64,000 bases of DNA from an uncultured Lachnospiraceae bacterium (GTDB taxonomy: Bacteria > Bacillota > Clostridia > Lachnospirales > Lachnospiraceae): positions 17,594-81,593 of the forward strand of contig CAMJGH010000001.1 in NCBI GenBank assembly GCA_946405185.1, written 5' to 3'. The notes under the pieces were generated by a model, which was not told the DNA's origin, did not search any database, and saw only the letters and a program-made list of their open reading frames with translations. Below are positions 41,937-51,113 of the stretch, piece after piece (position 1 is the first letter of the stretch; each line of letters begins with the position of its first letter). Position numbers and translations under genes: made by a program.

Positions 41937-44900
41937 ATGCTTTCAAGACTCAGCGTCCGCAAACCCTACACCGTGCTGGCCTGCGTGATCATCGTGATCG
42001 TGCTGGGCGTGGTGTGCCTGACCAATATGACGGCAGACCTGCTGCCCAACATGAGCTTTCCGTACGCCATCATCGTGACCACGGATCCCGGCGCGTCGCC
42101 GGAGGAGGTGGAGCGCAACGTGACGGCGCCCATTGAGAGCGCCATTGCCACTACCTCCAACGTGGAAAACGTGAGTTCCGTCTCGTACAACAGCTATTCC
42201 ATGGTCATGGCGGAATACGCGCAGGATGCCAACATGGACTCGGTGGTCATTGAGATCCAGCAGCAGCTGGACCAGGTAACGGCCGCGTTTGACGACCGCG
42301 TGGGCGCGCCCATCATCATGCGCATCGACCCGGACATGCTGCCCATCATGATCGCCGCGGTGGACTATGAGGGGTATGATTCTCTGGCGCTGTCGGACTA
42401 CGTGGCGGACGATGTGATGCCCAACCTGGAGAGCATTGAAGGCGTGGCTTCCGCTACGGCCAACGGGCGCATCGAGGAGACCATCCGCATCACTCTGAAC
42501 GAAGAGAAGATCAAGGCCTTAAACGACGCCATCCACGGTGATCTGGAAGCCCAGTTTGCCGAGGCACAGGCCGAGATCGACCAGGGCCGGCAGGAACTGG
42601 AGGACGGCAAAGCGGCAGCCGAGGAGGGGCAGAACGCCCTGGCGGACGGCATTGCCTCCGCGTCCACGGAGATTTCCAACCAGAAGATCACTCTCTACCA
42701 GACCGAGGCGGACCTGGCGCTGCAGAAAAGCCTGCTGACGCTGGCTGCGCAGGTGCTGCAGGCCGGCAGCGAGCGCATGAACGGCCTGTACCAGGAGGCC
42801 AGCGCCATTGCTAGCAGCATGCAGACCATTCAGACGGCCCTGCAGGCGGCGGGCGAAACCCTGCCGGAAGAGGTGCTGGAAGCCCAGCTGGGCATGACCC
42901 GCGAGGAGGCCCTGGCCGCCCTGGCGGAGTATGAGACGCAGCTGTCCGCCCTGAACGAGGTGATCGGCACCGAGTGGCAGCAGCTGGCCGACCGAATCCT
43001 GAACGAAAATGGCGGCAGTGCTCTTTCCAACGGCCCGGCGGCGCAGAACCTGCAGCTGGCTTCGCAGGAGTTCCAGAACCTGATCACCCGCCTGCAGAAC
43101 CTGGGCGGCGGGGATCCCGTCACTTATGAGGATCTGCCGGAGGCCATCTCCGGCCTGGCGGAGTACCTGACGCAAGTGAACATGGGCATCGCGGCCATCG
43201 ACGCCGCCGGCGCGCAGATCGCGGCCGGCAAAACGGCGCTGGACGATGCCATGAGTGCGTTGAACCGCAACAGCATCCTCAGCTCCATCGAACTGTCCGG
43301 TGCACTGTCGGCCATCACCAGCGGCGAGGCCGCCCTGCAGCAGGCACAGGCCCAGCTGGACGCCGCCAAAACACAGGCCTTTGACCAGGCTGATCTGACC
43401 AGCATCCTCTCCGTGGAGACGGTGCAGGGGCTTTTAACGGCGCAGAACTTTGAGATGCCGGCCGGGTACATCACCGAGGAAGACGGGCAGTATCTGGTGC
43501 GCGTGGGCCTTTCCGTGAAGACGGAAGAGGACTTGAAAAACCTCCCACTCATCGACATGCACATGGATTCCGTGGGCCTGGTGACGCTGGCCGATGTGGC
43601 CGATGTGGTGCGCACCGACAACACGGCGGAAACCTACGCCCGCATCAACGGCCAGCCGGGCATCCTGCTGAGTTTTGAAAAGCAGACCGGGTATTCCACC
43701 GGCGATGTCACGGACGACCTGCTGGCGCGCTTTGAGCGCCTCTCCGAAGAGGTGCCGGGACTGCATTTCTCGGTGCTGATGGACCAGGGCGTGTACATCG
43801 ATCTGATCGTGCGCGAGGTGGTCAAGAACATGATCATGGGCGCACTGCTGGCCGTGCTGGTGCTGGTGGTGTTCCTCCGGGATTTCCGGCCCACGGTCAT
43901 CATCGCCTGCGCCATTCCGCTGTCCGTGATCGGCGCCATCATCCTCATGTACTTCTCGGGGGTGACGCTGAACGTCATCTCCATGGGCGGCCTGGCGCTT
44001 GGCATCGGCATGCTGGTGGACAACGCCATCGTGGTCATTGAGAACATCTACCGCATGCGCGCGGAGGGCGTGCCGCTGAAAAAAGCCGCCGTGGAAGGCG
44101 CCCGCGAGGTGTCCGGGGCCATCATTTCCTCCACGCTGACCACCGTGTGCGTGTTCGCGCCCATCATCTTTGTGAAGGGCATTACCAAGCAGCTGTTTGT
44201 GGACATCGGCCTGACTGTGGCGTACACGCTGGCGGCCAGCCTGGTGGTGGCACTGACGCTGGTGCCGGCCATGGCCGGCGGCATGCTGCGCAAACAGAAG
44301 GAAGTGAAAGAGGGCGGGCTGTTCAACCGGCTCATGAACGGCTATCAGAAGTTCCTGCGCGGCGCCCTGAAGTGGCGCGTGCCGGTGCTGATCCTCACGC
44401 TGGTGCTGACGGTGCTGTCCGCCATGCTGGCCATGACGCGCGGCACGGCGTTCCTGCCGGAAATGAGCAGCACGCAGCTTTCCGTCAGCCTGAACGCTAA
44501 GGAAGACGACCCGCTGGAATTTGAAGAACTGGCCGCCTGTGCGGACACCGCGTCCGAGCGCCTGCAGGCCATTCAGGATGTGCAGACCGTGGGCGCCATG
44601 ATGGGCAGCGGCAGCTCCTTAAGCCTGCTGGGCGGGGGCGGCGGAGCCACCCTGTACGTGCTGCTGGATGAGAACACCAAACGCACCACGCGGGAGGTGT
44701 CGAAAGAGATCGAGACGGTGCTGGCGGACCTCCCGTGTGAGGTGAACGTGACCGGCGCCTCCATGGACATGACGGCGCTGACGGGCAGCGGCCTGTCGGT
44801 GCAGGTGCGCGGCCGTGACCTCAAGACCATGCAGCGCTGCGCGCAGGAAGTGGCGGCCATCCTGGAAAGCGTGGAAGGCACCGCCAAGGTGGACAACGGC

Positions 44901-45887
44901 ATGGGCGACGTGACCAACGAGTTCACCATCACCGTGGACAAAGAAAAGGCTGCCGGTTACGGCATGACCGTGGCGCAGATCTTCCAGCTGGTGGCCACCA
45001 AGATGATGGATTCGCAGAAGACCACCACACTGGTCACGGATATCAAGGACTACCAGGTGTACGTGAACTCCGGTGAGCAGGTGACCGCCACGCGCGCCAT
45101 GCTGGAAGGCATCACCTTCCCGTACACGGACCGCCTCAGCGGTGAGACGGAAGAGGTGAAGCTGACGCAGGTAGCGTCGTTTACCAACGAGGAGGGCTTG
45201 TCGGCCATCCGCCGCGAGAGCCAGAACCGGTACCTCAACGTGTCCGCGCAGATCGCCGACGGGTACAACGTGGGCCTGGTGGGCGCGGAAGTGGAGCAGA
45301 AGCTGGCCGCGTACGAAGTACCCGCCGGCTGCGAAGTGAAGATGGAGGGTGAGAACACCGCCATCAACGACGCCATGCGCCAGGTGGTCTACATGATGCT
45401 GCTGGCCATCGTGCTGATCTATCTCATCATGGTGGCACAGTTCCAGTCGCTGCTGCACCCGTTCATCATCATGTTCACCATCCCGCTGGCCTTCACGGGC
45501 GGCTTTCTGGCCCTGTGGATGTCCGGCAGCGAAGTGAGCGTGGTGGCACTGGTCGGCTTTGTCATGCTGGCCGGCATTATTGTCAACAACGGCATCGTTC
45601 TGGTAGACTATATGAACCAGCTGCGCCGCGAAGGCATGGACAAGCGCGAGGCCATCGTGACCGCCGCCCGCACCCGTGTGCGCCCGGTGCTGATGACCGC
45701 CCTGACCACCATCGTGTCCATGAGCGTCATGGCGCTCAGCCACCAGATGGGAAGCGAGATCATGCGGCCCATGGCCATCGTGGAGATGGGCGGACTGGTG
45801 TACGGAACGCTGCTGACACTTGTGGTAGTGCCGTGTATATACGATTTATTCAGCACAAATAAGAGTATGTTGCAGGAAGAAGTATGA
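41937..45887 (+). CDS. RND superfamily efflux permease with coiled-coil insertion
   Basis: A 1,316-residue AcrB/SwrC-type exporter; the family norm is near 1,040. The N-terminal span leads to VTAPIESAI and a first porter domain that is interrupted, at about residues 190-500, by a long helical Gln/Glu/Ala-rich insertion (EAQFAEAQAEIDQGRQELED is its start). The transmembrane core keeps GMLVDNAIVVIENIYR with the TM4 aspartate of the proton relay. A second half repeats the fold. No membrane fusion protein gene is adjacent; the insertion may replace it or reach the wall. Substrate unknown. Confidence 0.9.
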   Translation: MLSRLSVRKPYTVLACVIIVIVLGVVCLTNMTADLLPNMSFPYAIIVTTDPGASPEEVERNVTAPIESAIATTSNVENVSSVSYNSYSMVMAEYAQDANMDSVVIEIQQQLDQVTAAFDDRVGAPIIMRIDPDMLPIMIAAVDYEGYDSLALSDYVADDVMPNLESIEGVASATANGRIEETIRITLNEEKIKALNDAIHGDLEAQFAEAQAEIDQGRQELEDGKAAAEEGQNALADGIASASTEISNQKITLYQTEADLALQKSLLTLAAQVLQAGSERMNGLYQEASAIASSMQTIQTALQAAGETLPEEVLEAQLGMTREEALAALAEYETQLSALNEVIGTEWQQLADRILNENGGSALSNGPAAQNLQLASQEFQNLITRLQNLGGGDPVTYEDLPEAISGLAEYLTQVNMGIAAIDAAGAQIAAGKTALDDAMSALNRNSILSSIELSGALSAITSGEAALQQAQAQLDAAKTQAFDQADLTSILSVETVQGLLTAQNFEMPAGYITEEDGQYLVRVGLSVKTEEDLKNLPLIDMHMDSVGLVTLADVADVVRTDNTAETYARINGQPGILLSFEKQTGYSTGDVTDDLLARFERLSEEVPGLHFSVLMDQGVYIDLIVREVVKNMIMGALLAVLVLVVFLRDFRPTVIIACAIPLSVIGAIILMYFSGVTLNVISMGGLALGIGMLVDNAIVVIENIYRMRAEGVPLKKAAVEGAREVSGAIISSTLTTVCVFAPIIFVKGITKQLFVDIGLTVAYTLAASLVVALTLVPAMAGGMLRKQKEVKEGGLFNRLMNGYQKFLRGALKWRVPVLILTLVLTVLSAMLAMTRGTAFLPEMSSTQLSVSLNAKEDDPLEFEELAACADTASERLQAIQDVQTVGAMMGSGSSLSLLGGGGGATLYVLLDENTKRTTREVSKEIETVLADLPCEVNVTGASMDMTALTGSGLSVQVRGRDLKTMQRCAQEVAAILESVEGTAKVDNGMGDVTNEFTITVDKEKAAGYGMTVAQIFQLVATKMMDSQKTTTLVTDIKDYQVYVNSGEQVTATRAMLEGITFPYTDRLSGETEEVKLTQVASFTNEEGLSAIRRESQNRYLNVSAQIADGYNVGLVGAEVEQKLAAYEVPAGCEVKMEGENTAINDAMRQVVYMMLLAIVLIYLIMVAQFQSLLHPFIIMFTIPLAFTGGFLALWMSGSEVSVVALVGFVMLAGIIVNNGIVLVDYMNQLRREGMDKREAIVTAARTRVRPVLMTALTTIVSMSVMALSHQMGSEIMRPMAIVEMGGLVYGTLLTLVVVPCIYDLFSTNKSMLQEEV

Positions 45888-45896
45888 GGAGTCACT

Positions 45897-46853
45897 ATGA
45901 CCCGTGAGCAGAAAAAACGGATTTTCGACATCATCCAGATCGGCGATCGGACAGACTTTGCCAGCCGCAACTTTGACGTGTTCATCACGCTGGTCATTGT
46001 GGCCAACATTGCGGTCTTGTTCCTGTCCACCTTCGACTCGCTGGCGGCTTACCGCGGCCTGTTCGACGTCATCGAGTGGATCACCATCCTGATCTTCTGT
46101 GTGGAGTACCTGCTGCGCATCTGGACGGCAGACCTGCTGTATCCGCACCTGCCGCGCCGCAAGGCCGTGCTGAAGTTCATGTTCAGCTTTGACGGCGTGG
46201 TGGACCTGCTGACCATTCTGCCGTTCTTCTTCCTCATGGGCGCCTCGGCCTTCCGGATGCTGCGCGTGGTGCGGATTTTCCACCTGTTCCGCATCAACGC
46301 CTACTATGATTCGTTTAACGTCATCACGGAAGTCCTGGCGGATAAAAAGAACCAGATCATCTCGTCCATCTTCATCATCCTGGTGCTCATGCTGGCGTCT
46401 TCCTTAAGCATTTACAGCGCGGAGCACGAGGCACAGCCCCAGGCGTTCCCCAACGCGCTCTCGGGCATCTGGTGGAGCGTCTCCACCATCTTCACGGTGG
46501 GGTACGGCGATATCTATCCCGTCACGTCGCTCGGCCGTGTGATGGCGGTGATCATCACCTTCCTGGGCGTGGGCGTGGTGGCCATTCCCACTGGCATCAT
46601 TTCCGCCGGCTTCGTGGAGCACTACCAGACCATGCAGCGCAAGAACAAAGTGGCCATGGAAAACCGCCGCACCGTCTGCGTGGACGTGGACAAAGCCAGT
46701 CCGTATCTGGGCATGCGCGTGCGCGAGATCGAAGAGAAGATCGGGGTGGATATAGCGGTCATCGTGCGCGACGGGTCGGTCATGGTACCCGCCGGAAGCA
46801 TGAAAGTGAAGGTGGGAGACAGCCTGTTGTATCTGAATTCGCGGATAGGATAA
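45897..46853 (+). CDS. Voltage-gated-type potassium channel
   Basis: A 318-residue six-span ion channel. S1-S4 occupy about residues 27-135, and S4 carries arginines in FRMLRVVRIFHLFR (119-132). The pore has the K+ filter TVGYGD at 200-205, followed by S6. A C-terminal cytosolic domain of about 70 residues (LGMRVREIEE, VRDGSVMVPAGSMKVKVGD) resembles a TrkA-C/RCK_C ligand-binding fold. RCK_C domains in Firmicutes can bind c-di-AMP, which would link it to cdaA here; that is inference. GAGGAG precedes ATG, and the gene is 9 bases after the RND stop. Confidence 0.9.
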   Translation: MTREQKKRIFDIIQIGDRTDFASRNFDVFITLVIVANIAVLFLSTFDSLAAYRGLFDVIEWITILIFCVEYLLRIWTADLLYPHLPRRKAVLKFMFSFDGVVDLLTILPFFFLMGASAFRMLRVVRIFHLFRINAYYDSFNVITEVLADKKNQIISSIFIILVLMLASSLSIYSAEHEAQPQAFPNALSGIWWSVSTIFTVGYGDIYPVTSLGRVMAVIITFLGVGVVAIPTGIISAGFVEHYQTMQRKNKVAMENRRTVCVDVDKASPYLGMRVREIEEKIGVDIAVIVRDGSVMVPAGSMKVKVGDSLLYLNSRIG

Positions 46854-46917
46854 AGTAGAAAAGCGCAGATGTACTTCGTGTGGATGGATATTTCAAATAG
46901 TGGATAGAGGTGATAGT

Positions 46918-47982
46918 ATGGCATCCATTTTTCCAGAAATGACTGATAAAATGCAGGACCTCTACATGGATATTGTTGAAGCATTAAGACAAATGCCTCC
47001 AGAAAGGAAAGTGTTCATTTTTGGTATTGATGAAGATGAAGATTTGGACTGGATTATGGCAGTCGCAAATTATATCACACTTGAATTTATAAAGTATTCC
47101 TATGATTATAATGATCCTGTATATCCTCTGCGTCACTTTTTGGATAATAATGATGATAGCGAAAGAATGCTTCAATCCAGAATAGTGAAGTATGTTTTGA
47201 AATATAAAAAGAAAGAGTTGGAAAGAGCACCTAACCTCCCACCATATCATAAATATTCCGACATTGATATGGATAATATGGAACAAAAGCTCAAAGGCTA
47301 TCGTTTTACAGAAATGAATTACTTTGAGCATCAAAACATCCATGATTTAGAGATAATTAAGGCTATTGTAGAAAAACGTATTGTAAGTTCAAAGAAGGTG
47401 TCAAATCAACACTTTGAAGAAATGTTTGAACAATACGATAAAATGGTTGAGGAGTTAATGAAGTGGTCATTAAGAAGTGATCACGATATGGTCTTTACTT
47501 CCTTGGCACTATTTACCCTAGAGTGGAAGTTTGCAATAGAAACGTTATATCATATTGCGTGGCTTATGGAGGATAAAGGGATTAAAACAATTGATCAATC
47601 AACCTTAATCCTGATTTGTGGCGGGGTTATGATCGAATCTCAATTTGGAGATTCTGTGATAACTGACAGTAGTATGGTTATGGAACGTTTGTACGTACTT
47701 GATTTTCTGTTTGATAATAAAAACAAGTGGCCCTACAAACAATCGCTAATTGATTTGATTAAGGAAATCCTGGTAATAGGAGTGCGTTTTAGGGAAGCTG
47801 TTGAAACCGAAGATGGAGAACCATATAAGGAATGGTTTAGAAAAGAGTCAACAGAGGAAGACTGGGCATCTTTCTTCAGATACTATAATATCTTTTCTAT
47901 ATGGCAAAAAAAGGAGTGGACAAGGAAGAGAATTCAAAATATGAGAGTATTATATGATCTTATAATAAGGCCTAAAGAATGA
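46918..47982 (+). CDS. Orphan AT-rich gene of unknown function
   Basis: A 354-residue, mostly helical, acidic protein with no signal peptide, membrane span or motif that I recognise. Base composition and codon use (many AAA, ATA, TTA) differ sharply from all genes before it, indicating recent transfer. AGAGGTGAT lies just before ATG 46918. It opens an AT-rich block that ends at the terminator at 49561. Presence in a mobile-looking block beside toxin/immunity-like genes makes a defence or phage-related role possible, but nothing in the sequence shows it. Confidence 0.7.
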   Translation: MASIFPEMTDKMQDLYMDIVEALRQMPPERKVFIFGIDEDEDLDWIMAVANYITLEFIKYSYDYNDPVYPLRHFLDNNDDSERMLQSRIVKYVLKYKKKELERAPNLPPYHKYSDIDMDNMEQKLKGYRFTEMNYFEHQNIHDLEIIKAIVEKRIVSSKKVSNQHFEEMFEQYDKMVEELMKWSLRSDHDMVFTSLALFTLEWKFAIETLYHIAWLMEDKGIKTIDQSTLILICGGVMIESQFGDSVITDSSMVMERLYVLDFLFDNKNKWPYKQSLIDLIKEILVIGVRFREAVETEDGEPYKEWFRKESTEEDWASFFRYYNIFSIWQKKEWTRKRIQNMRVLYDLIIRPKE

Positions 47983-48102
47983 ACTCAGAACAAATAATCC
48001 CGAAAATCGTTCTTAGCGAACAACTTCACTTTCAGCTAAACTAAGCACTGTAAGGGTACAAGCGCTTGGAATCCTTCAATATACAATTTGAAGGAGGCTG
48101 TA

Positions 48103-48768
48103 ATGAGTAAAGTAAACAAAGAACGAGGCGGATGCGTAGATGTATTTCATGCATCTCTTCTCAGTAACGCCCATTTTGCTGGTGAATTTGATTTTCCGGT
48201 GATAAAGGCTGAACACATTATTCCCAGAAACATGATACCTTTTTCTCAAGCAATAAAAGAAAAAGATAATTTTCATCAATGGGTTTGTTTCTATGAAGAT
48301 GATTTTCGCTTTGAGAGAATCTGGAATCAACCATCAAGATATGTCAAGATACTAAGTCGATTTGATGGTGTTGTTGCCCCTGATTTTAGTGTTTATTATG
48401 ACATGCCCTATGCAATGCAACTCTGGAATGTTTTCAGGAGTCGTACGATTGGAGCTTGGCTACAACAGCAGGGAATCAAGGTGATTCCTAACATTCGCTT
48501 TGGGGATGAAAGGACGTTTGAATGCTGCTGTGACGGCATCTCGAAACATAGCGTCATCGCTATAGGATCATTAGGATGCCTTAAAGTCAAAGAATATCGC
48601 TCCTTATTTGAAAAGGGTGTTAAATATGTAACAGATGTGCTTCAACCGGAAGCAATAATTTTTTACGGTGCTACACCAAACTGTGCGTCTAAGATTAAGA
48701 AGCAGGGTGTCAATGTTATAACCATTAAGCCACAATCTTTTCACTATAGAAAGGGGGTGAGAAGATAA
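48103..48768 (+). CDS. DUF4417 domain-containing protein
   Basis: A 221-residue protein matching the DUF4417 pattern: WVCFYEDDFRFERIW, VVAPDFSVYYDMP, NIRFGDERTFECC and FYGATPNCASKI. The family is found mainly in prophages and mobile islands; function unknown. It is AT-rich like its neighbours. GAAGGAGG precedes ATG 48103. That site is the right arm of a 7-bp inverted repeat (CCTTCAA 48073-48079, TTGAAGG 48088-48094) which may mask it. The stop overlaps the next start by one base (TAATG). Confidence 0.85.
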   Translation: MSKVNKERGGCVDVFHASLLSNAHFAGEFDFPVIKAEHIIPRNMIPFSQAIKEKDNFHQWVCFYEDDFRFERIWNQPSRYVKILSRFDGVVAPDFSVYYDMPYAMQLWNVFRSRTIGAWLQQQGIKVIPNIRFGDERTFECCCDGISKHSVIAIGSLGCLKVKEYRSLFEKGVKYVTDVLQPEAIIFYGATPNCASKIKKQGVNVITIKPQSFHYRKGVRR

Positions 48769-49181
48769 TGGGCGGCGGTTATCACGGAGGGTTTGGCGTT
48801 GGAAAACCTAATGAACCTGATTATTATGTTGGCCCTAATGGGCAGGCGCTTCCTGCAAAATATAAGCATTGGATTGGTGTCAGTAGAAGAAAAGCACTGC
48901 TGAATAAAACGAGAAACGTTAAACTGAAAAACGCGATCAATGAAATGTATCGGCGAGGGAGTTTTATTGGAGATGGAGGAACTGCAACTGTACTTAAATT
49001 CGAAAAAAGAACAGGTATTCTTCTCTCTCCAAAGGGGCATTATCAGAAGGCGGTAGAAATGAAGAGACGCCTGGAAAAGATTGTTTCAAAAGAATTGCCG
49101 AAAGCGAAGGATCGGAAAATAGCAATAAAGTTATGCAGGCAACTTCAACGAGCGATTCTTGAATGGGAGGGGTTAATATGA
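48768..49181 (+). CDS. Small basic protein resembling a polymorphic-toxin C-terminal domain
   Basis: A 137-residue, strongly basic protein with no signal peptide. Its centre, FIGDGGTATVLKFEKRTG followed by HYQKAVEMKRRLE, resembles the GDGGTADAxRxExxTG...HxQK pattern I associate with the C-terminal ends of polymorphic/LXG/RHS toxins. The N-terminus is glycine-rich (MGGGYHGGFGVG). AAGGGGGTGAG is the ribosome site. The stop overlaps the start of an acidic gene by four bases, the usual layout of toxin and immunity genes. There is no trafficking domain, so it could be a stand-alone cassette or intracellular toxin. Confidence 0.55.
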   Translation: MGGGYHGGFGVGKPNEPDYYVGPNGQALPAKYKHWIGVSRRKALLNKTRNVKLKNAINEMYRRGSFIGDGGTATVLKFEKRTGILLSPKGHYQKAVEMKRRLEKIVSKELPKAKDRKIAIKLCRQLQRAILEWEGLI

Positions 49182-49552
49182 AGTATAATGAATTGTATGA
49201 TTCGTTTGTTAACTTATTTCCTGATGATAGGGAAGTATTTGATCAACTCGAATTGGATGCCGATGTGGATAAAAACGAGGATGGCATGCATATAATGTTC
49301 GGAATGGTCGTTGTTCCATATATCAGATTAATAGCTTGCAAAAACCCTACAAAAACAAAACGAGCATTTGATTTTGTTGAAGAGATGGAACTGGATGCAA
49401 ATCCTGAAATTGGGAATGTGGCAGAAGTCAGTGTTCTGGAATCCCTGATGACAGATCCGGGTGGAATGAAAAAGTACTTGAAGTATATTGGACCCAAATC
49501 TTTAGAATCAGTCAGATACATGTCATGTTTTTATAATGTTGAACCTTTTTAA
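49178..49552 (+). CDS. Small acidic protein, possible immunity partner
   Basis: A 124-residue acidic, helical protein (ELDADVDKNEDG, EEMELDANPEI, NVAEVSVLESLMTDPGG). The C-terminal EVSVLESL...KKYLKYIGPKS segment resembles helical-repeat immunity proteins linked to polymorphic toxins (DUF7674-like), from memory only. ATG 49178 overlaps the upstream stop and follows GGGAGGGG. Charge is opposite to the basic protein upstream, fitting a neutralising complex. A strong terminator follows nine bases after the stop. Confidence 0.5.
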   Translation: MKYNELYDSFVNLFPDDREVFDQLELDADVDKNEDGMHIMFGMVVVPYIRLIACKNPTKTKRAFDFVEEMELDANPEIGNVAEVSVLESLMTDPGGMKKYLKYIGPKSLESVRYMSCFYNVEPF

Positions 49553-49560
49553 AACGTGAT

Positions 49561-49604
49561 GCAAGGAACGGGAGGCATCTCTGGCGTGCCCGTTCCTTGC
49601 TTTT
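49561..49604 (+). terminator. Intrinsic terminator closing the AT-rich island
   Basis: GCAAGGAACGGG (49561-49572) pairs over 12 bases with CCCGTTCCTTGC (49589-49600), and an inner GGCA/TGCC extends the fold. TTTT then TTTTT follow. It separates the acidic-protein gene from purA. Confidence 0.88.
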
Positions 49605-49624
49605 ATAGTTTTTCTGCATTCCGC

Positions 49625-49653
49625 TTGCTATTTCTCTGTATTACCTTTATACT
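49625..49653 (+). promoter_or_regulatory. Sigma-70 promoter of purA
   Basis: TTGCTA (49625-49630) and TATACT (49648-49653) with a 17-base spacer, directly after the island terminator and 53 bases before the purA ATG. Confidence 0.78.
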
Positions 49654-49705
49654 AGGAATGCTGTTCACACGGGGCTTTTTGCCCCCACACGATTTGGAGG
49701 ATCCT

Positions 49706-50986
49706 ATGGTACGTGCGATCGTCGGCGCCAACTGGGGCGATGAAGGAAAAGGCAAGATCACAGACATGCTGGCTGCGCAGTCCGATATTGTGGTGCGCTT
49801 CCAGGGCGGCAGCAATGCCGGCCACACCATCATCAACGAGTACGGGCGCTTTGCGCTGCATCTGCTCCCGTCGGGTGTCTTTTACGGCCACACCACCTGC
49901 ATCATCGGCAACGGCGTGGCGCTGAACATCCCCTACCTGGTGAAGGAGCTGAAGTCCCTGGAGGACCAGGGCGTGCCGGCTCCGCACATTCTGGTGAGTG
50001 ACCGCGCGCAGATCCTCATGCCGTACCACATCAATTTCGATGCTTACGAAGAGGAGCGTCTGGCGGGTGCGTCGTTCGGTTCCACCAAGAGCGGCATCGC
50101 GCCGTTTTATTCCGACAAGTTTGCCAAGATCGGCTTTGAGGTGAGCGAGCTGTTCGATGACGAGGAATCCCTGCGCGCCAAGTGCGCGCGTGTGGCCGAG
50201 ATCAAGAACGTCATGCTGGAGCACCTCTACCACAAGCCGCTGCTGAACCCGGACGAGCTGTACGACCTCCTGATGGAGTACAAGGCCATGGTGGCGCCGT
50301 ACGTGGCGGATGTGTCCGCCTTCCTGTACGAGGCGCTGAAAGACGGCAAGACGGTGCTCCTGGAGGGCCAGCTTGGCTCCATGAAGGATCCGGACCACGG
50401 CATCTACCCCATGGTCACGTCCAGTTCCACGCTGGCGGCCTACGGTGCCATCGGCGCCGGCATCCCGCCTTATGAGATCAAGGACATCATCTGCGTGGTC
50501 AAGGCTTACTCCAGCGCTGTGGGCGCCGGCGAGTTTGTCAGCGAGATCTTCGGCGATGAAGCCGAAGAGCTGCGCCGCCGCGGCGGTGACAAGGGCGAGT
50601 ACGGTGCCACCACCGGCCGTCCGCGCCGCGTGGGCTGGTTTGATGCTGTGGCCAGCCGCTACGGCTGCCGCATCCAGGGCGCCACGGAAGTGGCCCTGAC
50701 GGTGGTGGATGCGCTGGGCTACCTGCCGGAGATCCCCATCTGCGTGGGCTACGAGATTGACGGCGTGGTGACCAAAGACTTCCCCGTGACCGCCAGACTG
50801 AAAAAGGCTAAACCGGTCTGGAAGGTCCTGCCCGGGTGGAACTGCGACATCCGCGGCATCCGCACCTACGAAGAACTGCCTGAGGCCTGCCGGAAGTACA
50901 TTGAAACCATTGAGGCGGAGATTGGAGTGCCTATTACGATGGTGAGTAATGGACCGGGCAGAGAAGATATCATTTATCGCAAGTAA
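49706..50986 (+). CDS. purA: Adenylosuccinate synthetase
   Basis: A 426-residue GTP-dependent enzyme joining IMP and aspartate on the way to AMP. GANWGDEGKGK gives the P-loop with D12, GSNAGHT has H40, and GATTGRPRRVGWFD and a C-terminal VSNGPGREDII are conserved. The segment VLLEGQLGSMKDPDHGIYP replaces the common EGAQG...DIDFGTYP, so this is a divergent branch that keeps the overall fold and length. TTTGGAGGATCCT precedes ATG 49706; in-frame codons upstream lie before the promoter. Confidence 0.93.
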   Translation: MVRAIVGANWGDEGKGKITDMLAAQSDIVVRFQGGSNAGHTIINEYGRFALHLLPSGVFYGHTTCIIGNGVALNIPYLVKELKSLEDQGVPAPHILVSDRAQILMPYHINFDAYEEERLAGASFGSTKSGIAPFYSDKFAKIGFEVSELFDDEESLRAKCARVAEIKNVMLEHLYHKPLLNPDELYDLLMEYKAMVAPYVADVSAFLYEALKDGKTVLLEGQLGSMKDPDHGIYPMVTSSSTLAAYGAIGAGIPPYEIKDIICVVKAYSSAVGAGEFVSEIFGDEAEELRRRGGDKGEYGATTGRPRRVGWFDAVASRYGCRIQGATEVALTVVDALGYLPEIPICVGYEIDGVVTKDFPVTARLKKAKPVWKVLPGWNCDIRGIRTYEELPEACRKYIETIEAEIGVPITMVSNGPGREDIIYRK

Positions 50987-50987
50987 A

Positions 50988-51087
50988 GGGGGATCCTTCG
51001 ACTCGGCGTTGCGCGCCTCGCTCAGGATGACAATACTGCTCTGTCATCCTGAGCGGAGTGTCCGCAGGACACGCAGTCGAAGGATCT
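50988..51087. repeat. Structured repeat family 1, inverted pair between purA and argS
   Basis: A minus copy (50988-51032, inner GGCGTTGCGCGCC) and a plus copy (51042-51087, inner GTGTCCGCAGGACAC) nine bases apart. The second is the longest inner stem of the family. They fill the purA-argS spacer and leave only about 25 bases before the argS start. Confidence 0.85.
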
Positions 51088-51113
51088 CATGATCATAACA
51101 GAAGGAATACACT

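Noticed and set aside
49556..49705. Upstream extension of purA
   Set aside because: It would include the terminator and the promoter; family alignment starts at ATG 49706.
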